Assembly: GCA_938004015.1 (NCBI GenBank)
Contig: CALKWU010000097.1
Location: 1 to 12,433 of the forward strand
From: an uncultured Oceanobacillus sp.
Lineage (GTDB): Bacteria > Bacillota > Bacilli > Bacillales > Amphibacillaceae
Reading direction: 5' to 3'
DNA: 12,433 bases
Position 1 is the stretch's first letter, and each line of letters begins with the position of its first letter. The translations under genes were made by a program, and so were the position numbers. Positions 1 through 5,710 of the stretch are shown in pieces. The notes beneath the pieces were generated by a model. It worked only from the letters and a program-made list of their open reading frames with translations, was not told the origin of the DNA and made no database searches.

Positions 1-2
1 CC

Positions 3-18
3 CTAGTCGAAAGACTAG
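3..18 (+). other. Short hairpin with a GAAA tetraloop at the window edge
   Basis: CTAGTC (3-8) pairs perfectly with GACTAG (13-18) around the loop GAAA, which fits the stable GNRA class. No U-run follows, so it is not a standard intrinsic terminator as seen. It lies about 45 bases before the ribosome binding site of the dehydratase gene. It may be the end of a larger upstream leader or the 3' end of another element, but the window starts too close to tell. Confidence 0.4.
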
Positions 19-63
19 AGCTTATGCGGAAATTTAATTTCCGAGAGACTATAATAAAATATA

Positions 64-71
64 GGGGGGAG
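64..71 (+). promoter_or_regulatory. Ribosome binding site that fixes the dehydratase start
   Basis: The purine run GGGGGGAG lies nine bases before the ATG at 81. The frame is also open from an ATG at 24, but that start has no comparable ribosome binding site, so the start at 81 is preferred. Confidence 0.75.
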
Positions 72-80
72 TATGTATCA

Positions 81-1811
81 ATGAAAAAATCTAAAGATGA
101 ACTCCGTAGTCATCGTTGGCTTGAAAGAGAAGACTTCAGAAGTTTCAACCACCGTTCCCGGATGATGCAAATGGGCTTTGCGGAAGATGAATGGGAAGGA
201 AAACCGATCATCGGGATTTTGAATACATGGTCAGATATCAATCCGTGCCATCACCATTTTAAAGAACGGGTGGAAGATGTGAAACGGGGAGTTTATCAAG
301 CCGGTGGACTACCATTGGAACTTCCATGCATGTCCCTTTTTGAAAGCATTAATAAGCCGTCAGCTTTGTTGTATCGAAATCTATTGGCGATGGAAGCGGA
401 AGAATTGATCCGTTCCTATCCGATTGATGGGGTCATTCTGATGGGCGGATGTGACAAAACTACACCAGGTCTTTTACTTGGTGCTCTCAGTATGAATTTG
501 CCGACGATCTTCATTCCTGCAGGCCCGATGCTCCGAGGAAATTATCGGGGAGAAACATTAGGCTCTGGGTCTGATGCGTTCAAATATTGGGATGAATACA
601 GAGCAGGAAATATTGGGGAATGTGAGTTGGCAAGTATTTGCGCAGGCATTGCCAGAAGTCCCGGCACCTGTATGACGATGGGAACTGCAAGTACCATGAC
701 TTCGGTCGTCGATGCAATGGGAATGACGATGCCTGGCGCTTCTTCCATTCCAGCGGTCGATACGAATCATAAACGGATGGCTCGGGCAGCTGGTGAAAGA
801 ATCGTTGAACTCGTTTGGGCGGACACTAAACCAAGTGATATTTTAACAGAAAAGTCTTTTGAAAACGGTATCACGGTATTGATGTCTCTTGGCGGATCGA
901 CCAATGCCATTATACATATCATTGCATTGGCACGAAGAGCAGGGATAAAAGTGACGATGGACGACTTTGATCGAATCAGCAAGGAAATTCCTGTCATAGC
1001 AAATATTCGACCGAGTGGAAATAAGTACGTGATGGAAGATTTTTACTTTGCGGGTGGAGTTTTAGGACTCATGAACAGATTGCAAGATTTCTTGCATGTT
1101 GAGGAGAAAACCGTTTCCGGTAAAACAATCGGTGAAGTGATTGCGAATGCTGAGGTTTACCATGATGATGTGATCCGGAACCTAGATAATCCTGTTTACG
1201 AAGAAGGATCCTTGGCTGTATTAAAAGGGAACTTGGCCCCTAATGGTTGTGTCATGAAGCCTAGTGCAGCCGATCCGAAGTTTTTGAAACATCGTGGTCC
1301 AGCAATCGTGTTTGATGACTATGCTTCCTTGAAGGAATTTACCGATGATGAAAATGCTGATGTGACGGAGAATCATATTATTATTTTGCGTAATGCAGGT
1401 CCAAAAGGGGGACCAGGTATGCCGGAGTGGGGCATGTTGCCGATCCCGAAAAAATTACTGAAACAGGGGGTACGGGATATGGTGCGGATTTCCGATGCCC
1501 GGATGAGCGGAACGAGTTATGGTTCATGTATATTGCATGTGGCACCGGAAGCATTTGTTGGTGGTCCGCTTGCATTAGTGGAGAATGGGGATATGATCAC
1601 GATCGATGTAGAAAAGCGGAAGATTCATCTCGAAGTTTCCGATGAAGAGCTAGCAAAACGAAAAAAGAATTGGCAGCCACCTGAGCCACGCTTTCAACGG
1701 GGCTTCGGTTGGATGTATCAGAAGCATATTTTACAGGCTGATGAAGGATGTGACTTCGACTTTTTGGAAACGAATTTCGGGGCACCGGTGGGGGAACCGG
1801 AAATCAACTAG
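81..1811 (+). CDS. IlvD/Edd-family sugar-acid dehydratase (arabonate/xylonate dehydratase-like)
   Basis: The 576-residue protein belongs to the IlvD/Edd family of Fe-S dehydratases, which turn 2,3-dihydroxy acids into 2-keto-3-deoxy acids in the cytosol. Visible family features are NTWSDINPC (Cys56), MGGCDKTTPG (Cys124) and a CxxxxxGxC-type segment ending at Cys197. These match the three cluster cysteines of the family. SDARMSGT near residues 471-478 holds the likely catalytic serine, Ser476. Its length, the NTWS and GCDKTTP motifs and the C-terminal WQPPEPRFQRG stretch fit the sugar-acid branch (L-arabinonate/D-xylonate dehydratases, about 580 residues) better than biosynthetic IlvD. That is my reading of the motifs, not a search. 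The ATG at 81 follows a strong ribosome binding site. No sugar-acid kinase, aldolase or semialdehyde dehydrogenase is present nearby, so the exact substrate is open. The product probably passes to enzymes encoded elsewhere or to the hydroxyacid dehydrogenase downstream. Confidence 0.88.
   Translation: MKKSKDELRSHRWLEREDFRSFNHRSRMMQMGFAEDEWEGKPIIGILNTWSDINPCHHHFKERVEDVKRGVYQAGGLPLELPCMSLFESINKPSALLYRNLLAMEAEELIRSYPIDGVILMGGCDKTTPGLLLGALSMNLPTIFIPAGPMLRGNYRGETLGSGSDAFKYWDEYRAGNIGECELASICAGIARSPGTCMTMGTASTMTSVVDAMGMTMPGASSIPAVDTNHKRMARAAGERIVELVWADTKPSDILTEKSFENGITVLMSLGGSTNAIIHIIALARRAGIKVTMDDFDRISKEIPVIANIRPSGNKYVMEDFYFAGGVLGLMNRLQDFLHVEEKTVSGKTIGEVIANAEVYHDDVIRNLDNPVYEEGSLAVLKGNLAPNGCVMKPSAADPKFLKHRGPAIVFDDYASLKEFTDDENADVTENHIIILRNAGPKGGPGMPEWGMLPIPKKLLKQGVRDMVRISDARMSGTSYGSCILHVAPEAFVGGPLALVENGDMITIDVEKRKIHLEVSDEELAKRKKNWQPPEPRFQRGFGWMYQKHILQADEGCDFDFLETNFGAPVGEPEIN
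859..873 (+). promoter_or_regulatory. Candidate catabolite-responsive element (cre) inside the dehydratase gene
   Basis: The 15-mer TTGAAAACGGTATCA fits every position of the Bacillus CcpA consensus WTGNAANCGNWNNCW. By my rough estimate a window of this size would give about 0.2 such matches by chance on both strands, so coincidence is possible. An intragenic cre, if real, would act as a CcpA roadblock, giving glucose repression of this catabolic gene. Confidence 0.3.
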
Positions 1812-1880
1812 GAGTAAGGATCCGACCAAATGCAGTAGTCTAAATTAATTATTCAGAATAAAGATTTTTAATAGATTATA

Positions 1881-1909
1881 TTGTCAAGTGTAAAAAGTGG
1901 AATTATAAT
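1881..1909 (+). promoter_or_regulatory. Sigma-A-type promoter for the D-2-hydroxyacid dehydrogenase
   Basis: TTGTCA (1881-1886) and a perfect TATAAT (1904-1909) are separated by 17 bases, the optimum for housekeeping sigma factors. Transcription would begin near 1916, leaving a leader of about 40 bases before the start at 1957. The dehydrogenase can therefore be transcribed on its own, even if the dehydratase message also reads through. I see no terminator between the two genes. Confidence 0.7.
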
Positions 1910-1956
1910 CTAATTATTGACGTTTACAAAAAATACAACATTAGGGGGATTATGGT

Positions 1957-2907
1957 ATGAAAATTCTCGTGACAGAATTGATGTGGGAGGATGGCATCGA
2001 AGTATTACGAGACAAGGGGTATACGGTCGACTATGATATGGAGTTGAGCCGGAAGCGAGAGGAATTGTTAAGTTTACTGCCGGACTATGATGCAGTAATC
2101 GTCAGGAATGAAACGAAGGTGGATACGGAATTTTTGGATACTGCGAAAAAAGCACAAGTTATTGGGCGGCTCGGAGTTGGCTTGGATAACATTGATTTGA
2201 AAGCTGCACGAGAAAGGAATATACCGGTCGTTTCTGCAAGGAATGCCAATGCGACGTCCGTTGCGGAATACGTCATGGCTGCAATGCTGAATGCTTCCCG
2301 TGCATTATCGGATGCTGATGCAGACGTCCGTCAAGGAAATTGGGATCGGAAATTTTTCACCGGATCTGAGTTGTACAATAAAACACTTGGACTAGTAGGA
2401 ATGGGAGAAATCGCTCATCGTGTCGCTAAACGTGCGAAAGCTTTCGGTATGAGAGTGATTGGATTTGACCCGTTTGTTGCTCCATACGATCATGTTGTAC
2501 AGGAAACTGGAATTGAGCAAGTGGATCTTGATGAGGTGTTTAATCAATCGGATTTCATTTCCGTCCATGTGCCTTTGACACCAGCAACTAGACACTTGAT
2601 CAATCGTGACAAACTTGACTTGATGAAGCCTCACGCTTATCTCATCAACTCAGCGAGAGGTGGCATCATCCATGAAGATGATTTGGTAGAGGCAGTAGCC
2701 AATAACAAAATCGCTGGTGCCTATTTGGACGTGTTGGAAAAAGAACCGGTGGACATCAATTCTCCACTTTTGAAATATGATGCAATTCGCTTGTCACCGC
2801 ATATTGCAGGGTTGACAGTGGAAGCTCAATCACGGACAGCGTTGTTAATCGCCCATGAAGTCGATCGTGTTCTTACAGGAGGACGTTCATTGTTTACAGT
2901 CAACTAA
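1957..2907 (+). CDS. D-2-hydroxyacid dehydrogenase family protein (3-phosphoglycerate dehydrogenase-like)
   Basis: The 316-residue, cytosolic, NAD(P)-dependent enzyme belongs to the family that interconverts D-2-hydroxyacids and 2-ketoacids. The order is N-terminal catalytic part, Rossmann domain (about 100-285), short C-terminal return. Visible motifs are GVGLDNID (73-80), the nucleotide-binding loop GLVGMGEIA (145-153) with Asp171 at the end of the second strand, and the catalytic triad Arg234 (NSARGG), Glu263 (EKEP) and His282 (PHIAG). In the dinucleotide loop the third glycine of GxGxxG is alanine, a common variant. There is no C-terminal ACT domain, so it is shorter than regulated serine-pathway SerA enzymes. 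The ATG at 1957 follows AGGGGGA at 1943-1949. Its own promoter and terminator make it a single transcription unit. Substrate is unknown. Given the sugar-acid dehydratase upstream, a keto- or hydroxy-acid in the same route is plausible. Confidence 0.87.
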   Translation: MKILVTELMWEDGIEVLRDKGYTVDYDMELSRKREELLSLLPDYDAVIVRNETKVDTEFLDTAKKAQVIGRLGVGLDNIDLKAARERNIPVVSARNANATSVAEYVMAAMLNASRALSDADADVRQGNWDRKFFTGSELYNKTLGLVGMGEIAHRVAKRAKAFGMRVIGFDPFVAPYDHVVQETGIEQVDLDEVFNQSDFISVHVPLTPATRHLINRDKLDLMKPHAYLINSARGGIIHEDDLVEAVANNKIAGAYLDVLEKEPVDINSPLLKYDAIRLSPHIAGLTVEAQSRTALLIAHEVDRVLTGGRSLFTVN

Positions 2908-2961
2908 AATTTTCCCACGAAATTTTAAGCAATCAATACACGTTAATATTGGTAATTAACG

Positions 2962-2997
2962 AAAAGTAGTCTTTTTTACAAAAAGACTGCTTTTTTT
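2962..2997 (+). terminator. Intrinsic terminator after the hydroxyacid dehydrogenase
   Basis: AGTAGTCTTTTT (2965-2976) pairs with AAAAAGACTGCT (2980-2991) around a three-base loop, with one G-U wobble. The stem can extend through A2962-2965 against the following T-run. Seven T residues (2991-2997) trail the stem. The A-tract in front makes it possibly bidirectional. It separates the dehydrogenase unit from the CoA-transferase operon. Confidence 0.9.
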
Positions 2998-3023
2998 ATT
3001 TAAAGAAAGAATTTAGAAAAATG

Positions 3024-3052
3024 TTGACTTTTATAAATACGTTGAATATAAT
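3024..3052 (+). promoter_or_regulatory. Strong sigma-A-type promoter of the CoA-transferase operon
   Basis: TTGACT (3024-3029) and a perfect TATAAT (3047-3052) sit 17 bases apart, so transcription should begin around 3059. That leaves a leader of about 130 bases before the start at 3189. The promoter is framed by the inverted repeat TGTTGAC (3022-3028) and GTCAACA (3057-3063). One arm overlaps the -35 box and the other the start site, an arrangement that could serve a repressor. Confidence 0.8.
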
Positions 3053-3067
3053 AAATGTCAACAGAAA

Positions 3068-3090
3068 TGAGAATGATTATTCCGAATAAT
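3068..3090 (+). promoter_or_regulatory. Candidate operator: perfect 15-bp dyad with overlapping Fur/FadR-like halves
   Basis: ATTATTC-C-GAATAAT (3076-3090) is a perfect 7-1-7 inverted repeat about 17 bases after the predicted start of transcription. Overlapping it, TGAGAATGATTATTC (3068-3082) agrees with the 7-1-7 Fur box TGATAATNATTATCA at 12 of 14 defined positions. The stretch GAATGATTATTC also resembles the left part of the Bacillus FadR site. The dyad is directly visible. Which protein binds it is a guess. Confidence 0.5.
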
Positions 3091-3176
3091 GGAATGATAC
3101 ATTTTCATCCGAAAAGCACAGGTTGCCGTCCTGAATTTTTGTGGCTTAAGCAGATTAGGTACATAAGAGGATGAAT

Positions 3177-3185
3177 AGGAGGGGG
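3177..3185 (+). promoter_or_regulatory. Ribosome binding site that fixes the scoA start
   Basis: AGGAGGGGG, a near-perfect match to the anti-16S sequence, ends three bases before the ATG at 3189. An in-frame ATG at 3171 lies just upstream of this site and would leave it inside the coding sequence, so 3189 is chosen. Confidence 0.7.
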
Positions 3186-3188
3186 ATC

Positions 3189-3878
3189 ATGAACAAACTG
3201 ATTGATAAAAACGAGATAGATAAATTTATCAATGACGGTGACACTCTGCTCGTTGGTGGCTTTGGACTTTCTGGAACTCCACTTACGTTGATTGATGTCC
3301 TTGCTACTTTGGACAAAAAAGATTTGACCATAGTTAGTAATAACCTTGGTGAAAAAGATAAGGGGCTAGGAATTCTGCTTCACACCGGGTGTTTGAAAAA
3401 AGCAGTCGGCTCTTATTTCACATCCAATCGCGATGCGGTCAATGAATATATCAAAGGGAATTTGGAAATCGAATTGGTTCCACAAGGTACATTGGCTGAG
3501 CGCATCCGTTGTGGCGGGGCAGGAATTGCTGGGTTCTATACGAAAACAGCCGCTGGTACGAAACTGGCAGAAGGTAAAGAAGAGCGAGTGTTTGATGGAG
3601 AAAGGTACGTATTTGAACGGGCGATTAAAGGGGATGTTTCTTTAATCAGAGCATTGAAAGCGGATTCTTACGGCAACTTAGTCTATGAATATACTGGACG
3701 TAATATGAATCCGGTAATGGCAACAGCAGGAAAAATCGTCATTGCAGAAGTCGACGAAATCGTCGAAGTTGGAGAATTATCTCCGTATGAAATCGTCACA
3801 CCACATGTTTATGTCGATTACATCGTTTTAAGCGATTACAAAAAGATTGGAGGTAAATACGTTGTCCCAGGAAGCTAG
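3189..3878 (+). CDS. scoA: 3-oxoacid CoA-transferase subunit A (succinyl-CoA:3-ketoacid type)
   Basis: The 229-residue alpha subunit of a family I CoA-transferase, which moves CoA from a donor such as succinyl-CoA or acetyl-CoA to a carboxylic acid such as acetoacetate. The glycine-rich GGFGLSGTP (23-31) near the N-terminus and GGAGIAGFYT (109-118) are the family landmarks. The following GKEERVFDGERYV region resembles the N-terminal half of SCOT enzymes. The length fits the bacterial A subunits. It is the first gene of the transcript starting near 3059 and runs into the B subunit, whose start lies 17 bases inside its end. In this setting it may activate the acid imported by the TRAP system, or recycle the 3-oxoacid made by the beta-oxidation enzymes. 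A 3-oxoadipate-type enzyme (PcaI) is a less likely alternative, because no aromatic catabolism genes are near. Confidence 0.88.
   Translation: MNKLIDKNEIDKFINDGDTLLVGGFGLSGTPLTLIDVLATLDKKDLTIVSNNLGEKDKGLGILLHTGCLKKAVGSYFTSNRDAVNEYIKGNLEIELVPQGTLAERIRCGGAGIAGFYTKTAAGTKLAEGKEERVFDGERYVFERAIKGDVSLIRALKADSYGNLVYEYTGRNMNPVMATAGKIVIAEVDEIVEVGELSPYEIVTPHVYVDYIVLSDYKKIGGKYVVPGS
3849..3853 (+). promoter_or_regulatory. Ribosome binding site for scoB, inside the end of scoA
   Basis: GGAGG lies eight bases before the TTG at 3862. It sits within the last codons of the A subunit, so B is probably translated by ribosomes finishing A. A TTG at 3847 is also in frame but overlaps this site and has no binding site of its own. 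Confidence 0.7.
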
Positions 3879-4512
3879 AATTAAAATCGCCAAGCGGATT
3901 GCAGAAGAACTGAAGGATGGAGATATCGTCAACCTTGGAGTAGGGATTCCAACATTAATTCCAGACTATCTCGGTGATAAAAAAGTATTTTTGCAGTCTG
4001 AGAATGGATTGTTGGGAATCGGCCCGACACCTCCTGAAGATGAAATCAACATGGAACTCATCGATGCAAGTAAACAGCCGATCACAATGGATCTTGGCGC
4101 ATCCATCTTTGACAGTTCAGATTCTTTCGTTATGATACGTGGCGGTCATATTGATGTCGCAGTGTTGGGAGTTCTCCAAATCGATCAATACGGTGAAATC
4201 GCCAACTGGGCAATTCCTGGAAAAGACATATTAGGTGTTGGCGGCGCAATGGACTTGGTTGCCGGCGCAAAGAAAATCATCGCTGCATCGATGCATCAAG
4301 CAAAGGATGGCAAACCTAAATTAGTAGAAAAGCTGACATTCCCTACTAGTGGGTATGGAAGGGCAGAAATGTTGGTTACAGAACATGCTGTATTCAAGTT
4401 TACCGATCAGGGTACTGAATTAGTAGAGCAACTTTCAGATTTGAGTTTGGAAGAATTGCGTGACATTACAGGAGCACCATTTACGTACAAAGGTAGTTTA
4501 ATAAGCAAATAG
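3862..4512 (+). CDS. scoB: 3-oxoacid CoA-transferase subunit B
   Basis: The 216-residue beta subunit of the same CoA-transferase. It carries NLGVGIPTL (24-32) and the active-site motif SENG, with the catalytic glutamate at Glu47 that forms the enzyme-CoA thioester in this family. Further on, VMIRGGHIDVAVLG, ANWAIPGK and GVGGAMDLV are typical of SCOT-type B subunits. The best start is a TTG at 3862, with GGAGG at 3849-3853, overlapping the A gene by 17 bases. This fits translational coupling to produce equal amounts of the two chains. The non-ATG start is unusual for this window, where the other genes use ATG. Subunits A and B together form the active enzyme. The donor and acceptor acids are not readable from the sequence. 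Confidence 0.88.
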   Translation: MSQEARIKIAKRIAEELKDGDIVNLGVGIPTLIPDYLGDKKVFLQSENGLLGIGPTPPEDEINMELIDASKQPITMDLGASIFDSSDSFVMIRGGHIDVAVLGVLQIDQYGEIANWAIPGKDILGVGGAMDLVAGAKKIIAASMHQAKDGKPKLVEKLTFPTSGYGRAEMLVTEHAVFKFTDQGTELVEQLSDLSLEELRDITGAPFTYKGSLISK

Positions 4513-4531
4513 AGTTAATCAATCGCCTTAA

Positions 4532-4559
4532 ATGTAAGCGGTTTAATGTAAGCGGTTTA
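4532..4559 (+). repeat. Tandem 14-bp direct repeat, cre-like, upstream of the TRAP genes
   Basis: The unit ATGTAAGCGGTTTA occurs twice with no gap (4532-4545 and 4546-4559), directly after the CoA-transferase genes and about 100 bases before the transporter start. Each copy agrees with the CcpA cre consensus WTGNAANCGNWNNCW (taken one base earlier) at every defined position except the second-last C. It could be a pair of weak operators or a plain tandem duplication. I could not identify a convincing promoter between the repeat and the gene. Confidence 0.75.
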
Positions 4560-4654
4560 TAGTTTTTTTGTTTTCTCAACATTACCCATATTCATAGGGG
4601 TTTGTTTCTTGGCAATATAAAAAATAAAATTCACAGGAAAAGGGGATAAAAACG

Positions 4655-5659
4655 ATGAGAAAATTTCTAAGTTTGTTTGTTGTTGCGATTCTAGTATTTC
4701 TTGCAGCTTGTGGAAATGGTGGTAAAGAAGAGTCAAGTGGATCAAGTAGTGATGAAAATGGTGCACCGACATCCGTACCATCTGACATTGGTTTCGGTGC
4801 AGCGACAGTTGGTGGATTCTGGTATACACTTGCAGGAGCAATGTCTGAAAAGATGAAAGAAATCTACCCTGATTCAACGATTTCAATTGTCGAGGGTGGT
4901 TCTACAGCAAATATTTTAGGTCTTGGAAATGGCACTTTTGATGTCGCATTTACAAACGGTGAAGCGATTGCTGAAGCTAAAAATGGCGAAGGTGCATTTG
5001 AAGAACCGATCAATAACTTCAGTACCGTTGCAACACTTTATCCAAACCCGGTTCAAGTAGTCGTTCGTGCAGATTCTGATATTTACTCCATTGAAGATTT
5101 GAAAGGGAAAAAAGTTAGCCCAGGTATCAAAGGATATAGTGGCGAGATTGCTTTCCAAAAAATCTTGGATCTTAAAGGTATGTCATATGATGATCTTGGA
5201 GGAATCGAGTATATCGGAACAGAGAACGCTGCTGAATTGATGCGTGACAGACATTTGGATGCATGGGTTGGAAACTTGGCTGCTCCATCTGCTACTTGGC
5301 AAGAATTGGATACAACAGTGGGAATCCGTTTGATTTCACTTGATCAAGAAACTATTGATGGATTGTATGGACAAAACGAAGGATATGTCCCATACACTAT
5401 TGAAGCAGGAACTTATCCAAACCAAGACGAGGATGTCCATACAGTTGCACCATTCACAGTCTTACTCGTAAATAACGACACAATGCCGGAAGATGCAGTA
5501 TATGAATTGACAAAACTCGTTGTGGAGAATGCGGATCACTGGAAAACTATCTCTAGCGTACTTGATGATTTTGATGCTGAGTTTTCCGTTGAAAATAATG
5601 TAGGTGAAATGCATCCAGGAGCAATCAAATACTATAAAGAAATTGGCGTAATGGATTAA
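4655..5659 (+). CDS. TAXI-family TRAP transporter solute-binding lipoprotein
   Basis: The 334-residue protein is the extracytoplasmic binding component of a TAXI-type TRAP transporter, which catches an organic acid outside the cell and hands it to the membrane permease. The N-terminus is a lipoprotein signal: MRK, a hydrophobic stretch, then the lipobox LAAC with Cys19 as the lipid anchor. A Ser/Gly/Glu-rich linker follows (about 20-42). The mature domain opens with GFGAATVGGFWYTLAGAMS, the characteristic TAXI opening, and later has EGGSTANILGLGNGTFDVAF and the DLKGKKVSPG segment. Length is usual for the family. It has a good ribosome binding site (AGGGGA, 4641-4646) and precedes the fused permease gene by 51 bases, with a hairpin between. 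The ligand cannot be read from the sequence. Known TAXI proteins bind compounds such as glutamate or 2-oxoacids, and the neighbouring genes suggest a catabolic acid. Confidence 0.92.
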   Translation: MRKFLSLFVVAILVFLAACGNGGKEESSGSSSDENGAPTSVPSDIGFGAATVGGFWYTLAGAMSEKMKEIYPDSTISIVEGGSTANILGLGNGTFDVAFTNGEAIAEAKNGEGAFEEPINNFSTVATLYPNPVQVVVRADSDIYSIEDLKGKKVSPGIKGYSGEIAFQKILDLKGMSYDDLGGIEYIGTENAAELMRDRHLDAWVGNLAAPSATWQELDTTVGIRLISLDQETIDGLYGQNEGYVPYTIEAGTYPNQDEDVHTVAPFTVLLVNNDTMPEDAVYELTKLVVENADHWKTISSVLDDFDAEFSVENNVGEMHPGAIKYYKEIGVMD

Positions 5660-5666
5660 GTAATAC

Positions 5667-5690
5667 CCGGCAGTCCCTCCAGACTGCCGG
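5667..5690 (+). other. Intercistronic hairpin between binding protein and permease
   Basis: CCGGCAGTC (5667-5675) pairs perfectly with GACTGCCGG (5682-5690) around a six-base loop. No U-run follows; the ribosome binding site of the permease (AAGGAG, 5695-5700) comes next. Such hairpins in transporter operons can stop a share of transcripts or protect the upstream message from 3' decay, so more binding protein than permease is made. The role here is inferred. Confidence 0.7.
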
Positions 5691-5710
5691 TATAAAGGAG
5701 TGAGACAACA

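Noticed and set aside
50..55. TATAAT as a -10 box for the dehydratase
   Set aside because: No acceptable -35 box 16-18 bases upstream, and transcription would start almost at the ribosome binding site.
24..80. Longer N-terminus of the dehydratase from an ATG at 24
   Set aside because: No ribosome binding site precedes it, and the extra 19 residues are not part of the family; the strong site at 64-71 supports 81.
2941..2961. AT-rich hairpin CGTTAAT/ATTAACG before the terminator
   Set aside because: The 7-bp stem is real but weak and very AT-rich; most likely incidental beside the strong terminator.
4568..4596. Possible promoter TTGTTT-17-TTCATA before the TRAP genes
   Set aside because: The -10 box is a poor match, and the AT-rich stretch gives several equally weak choices.
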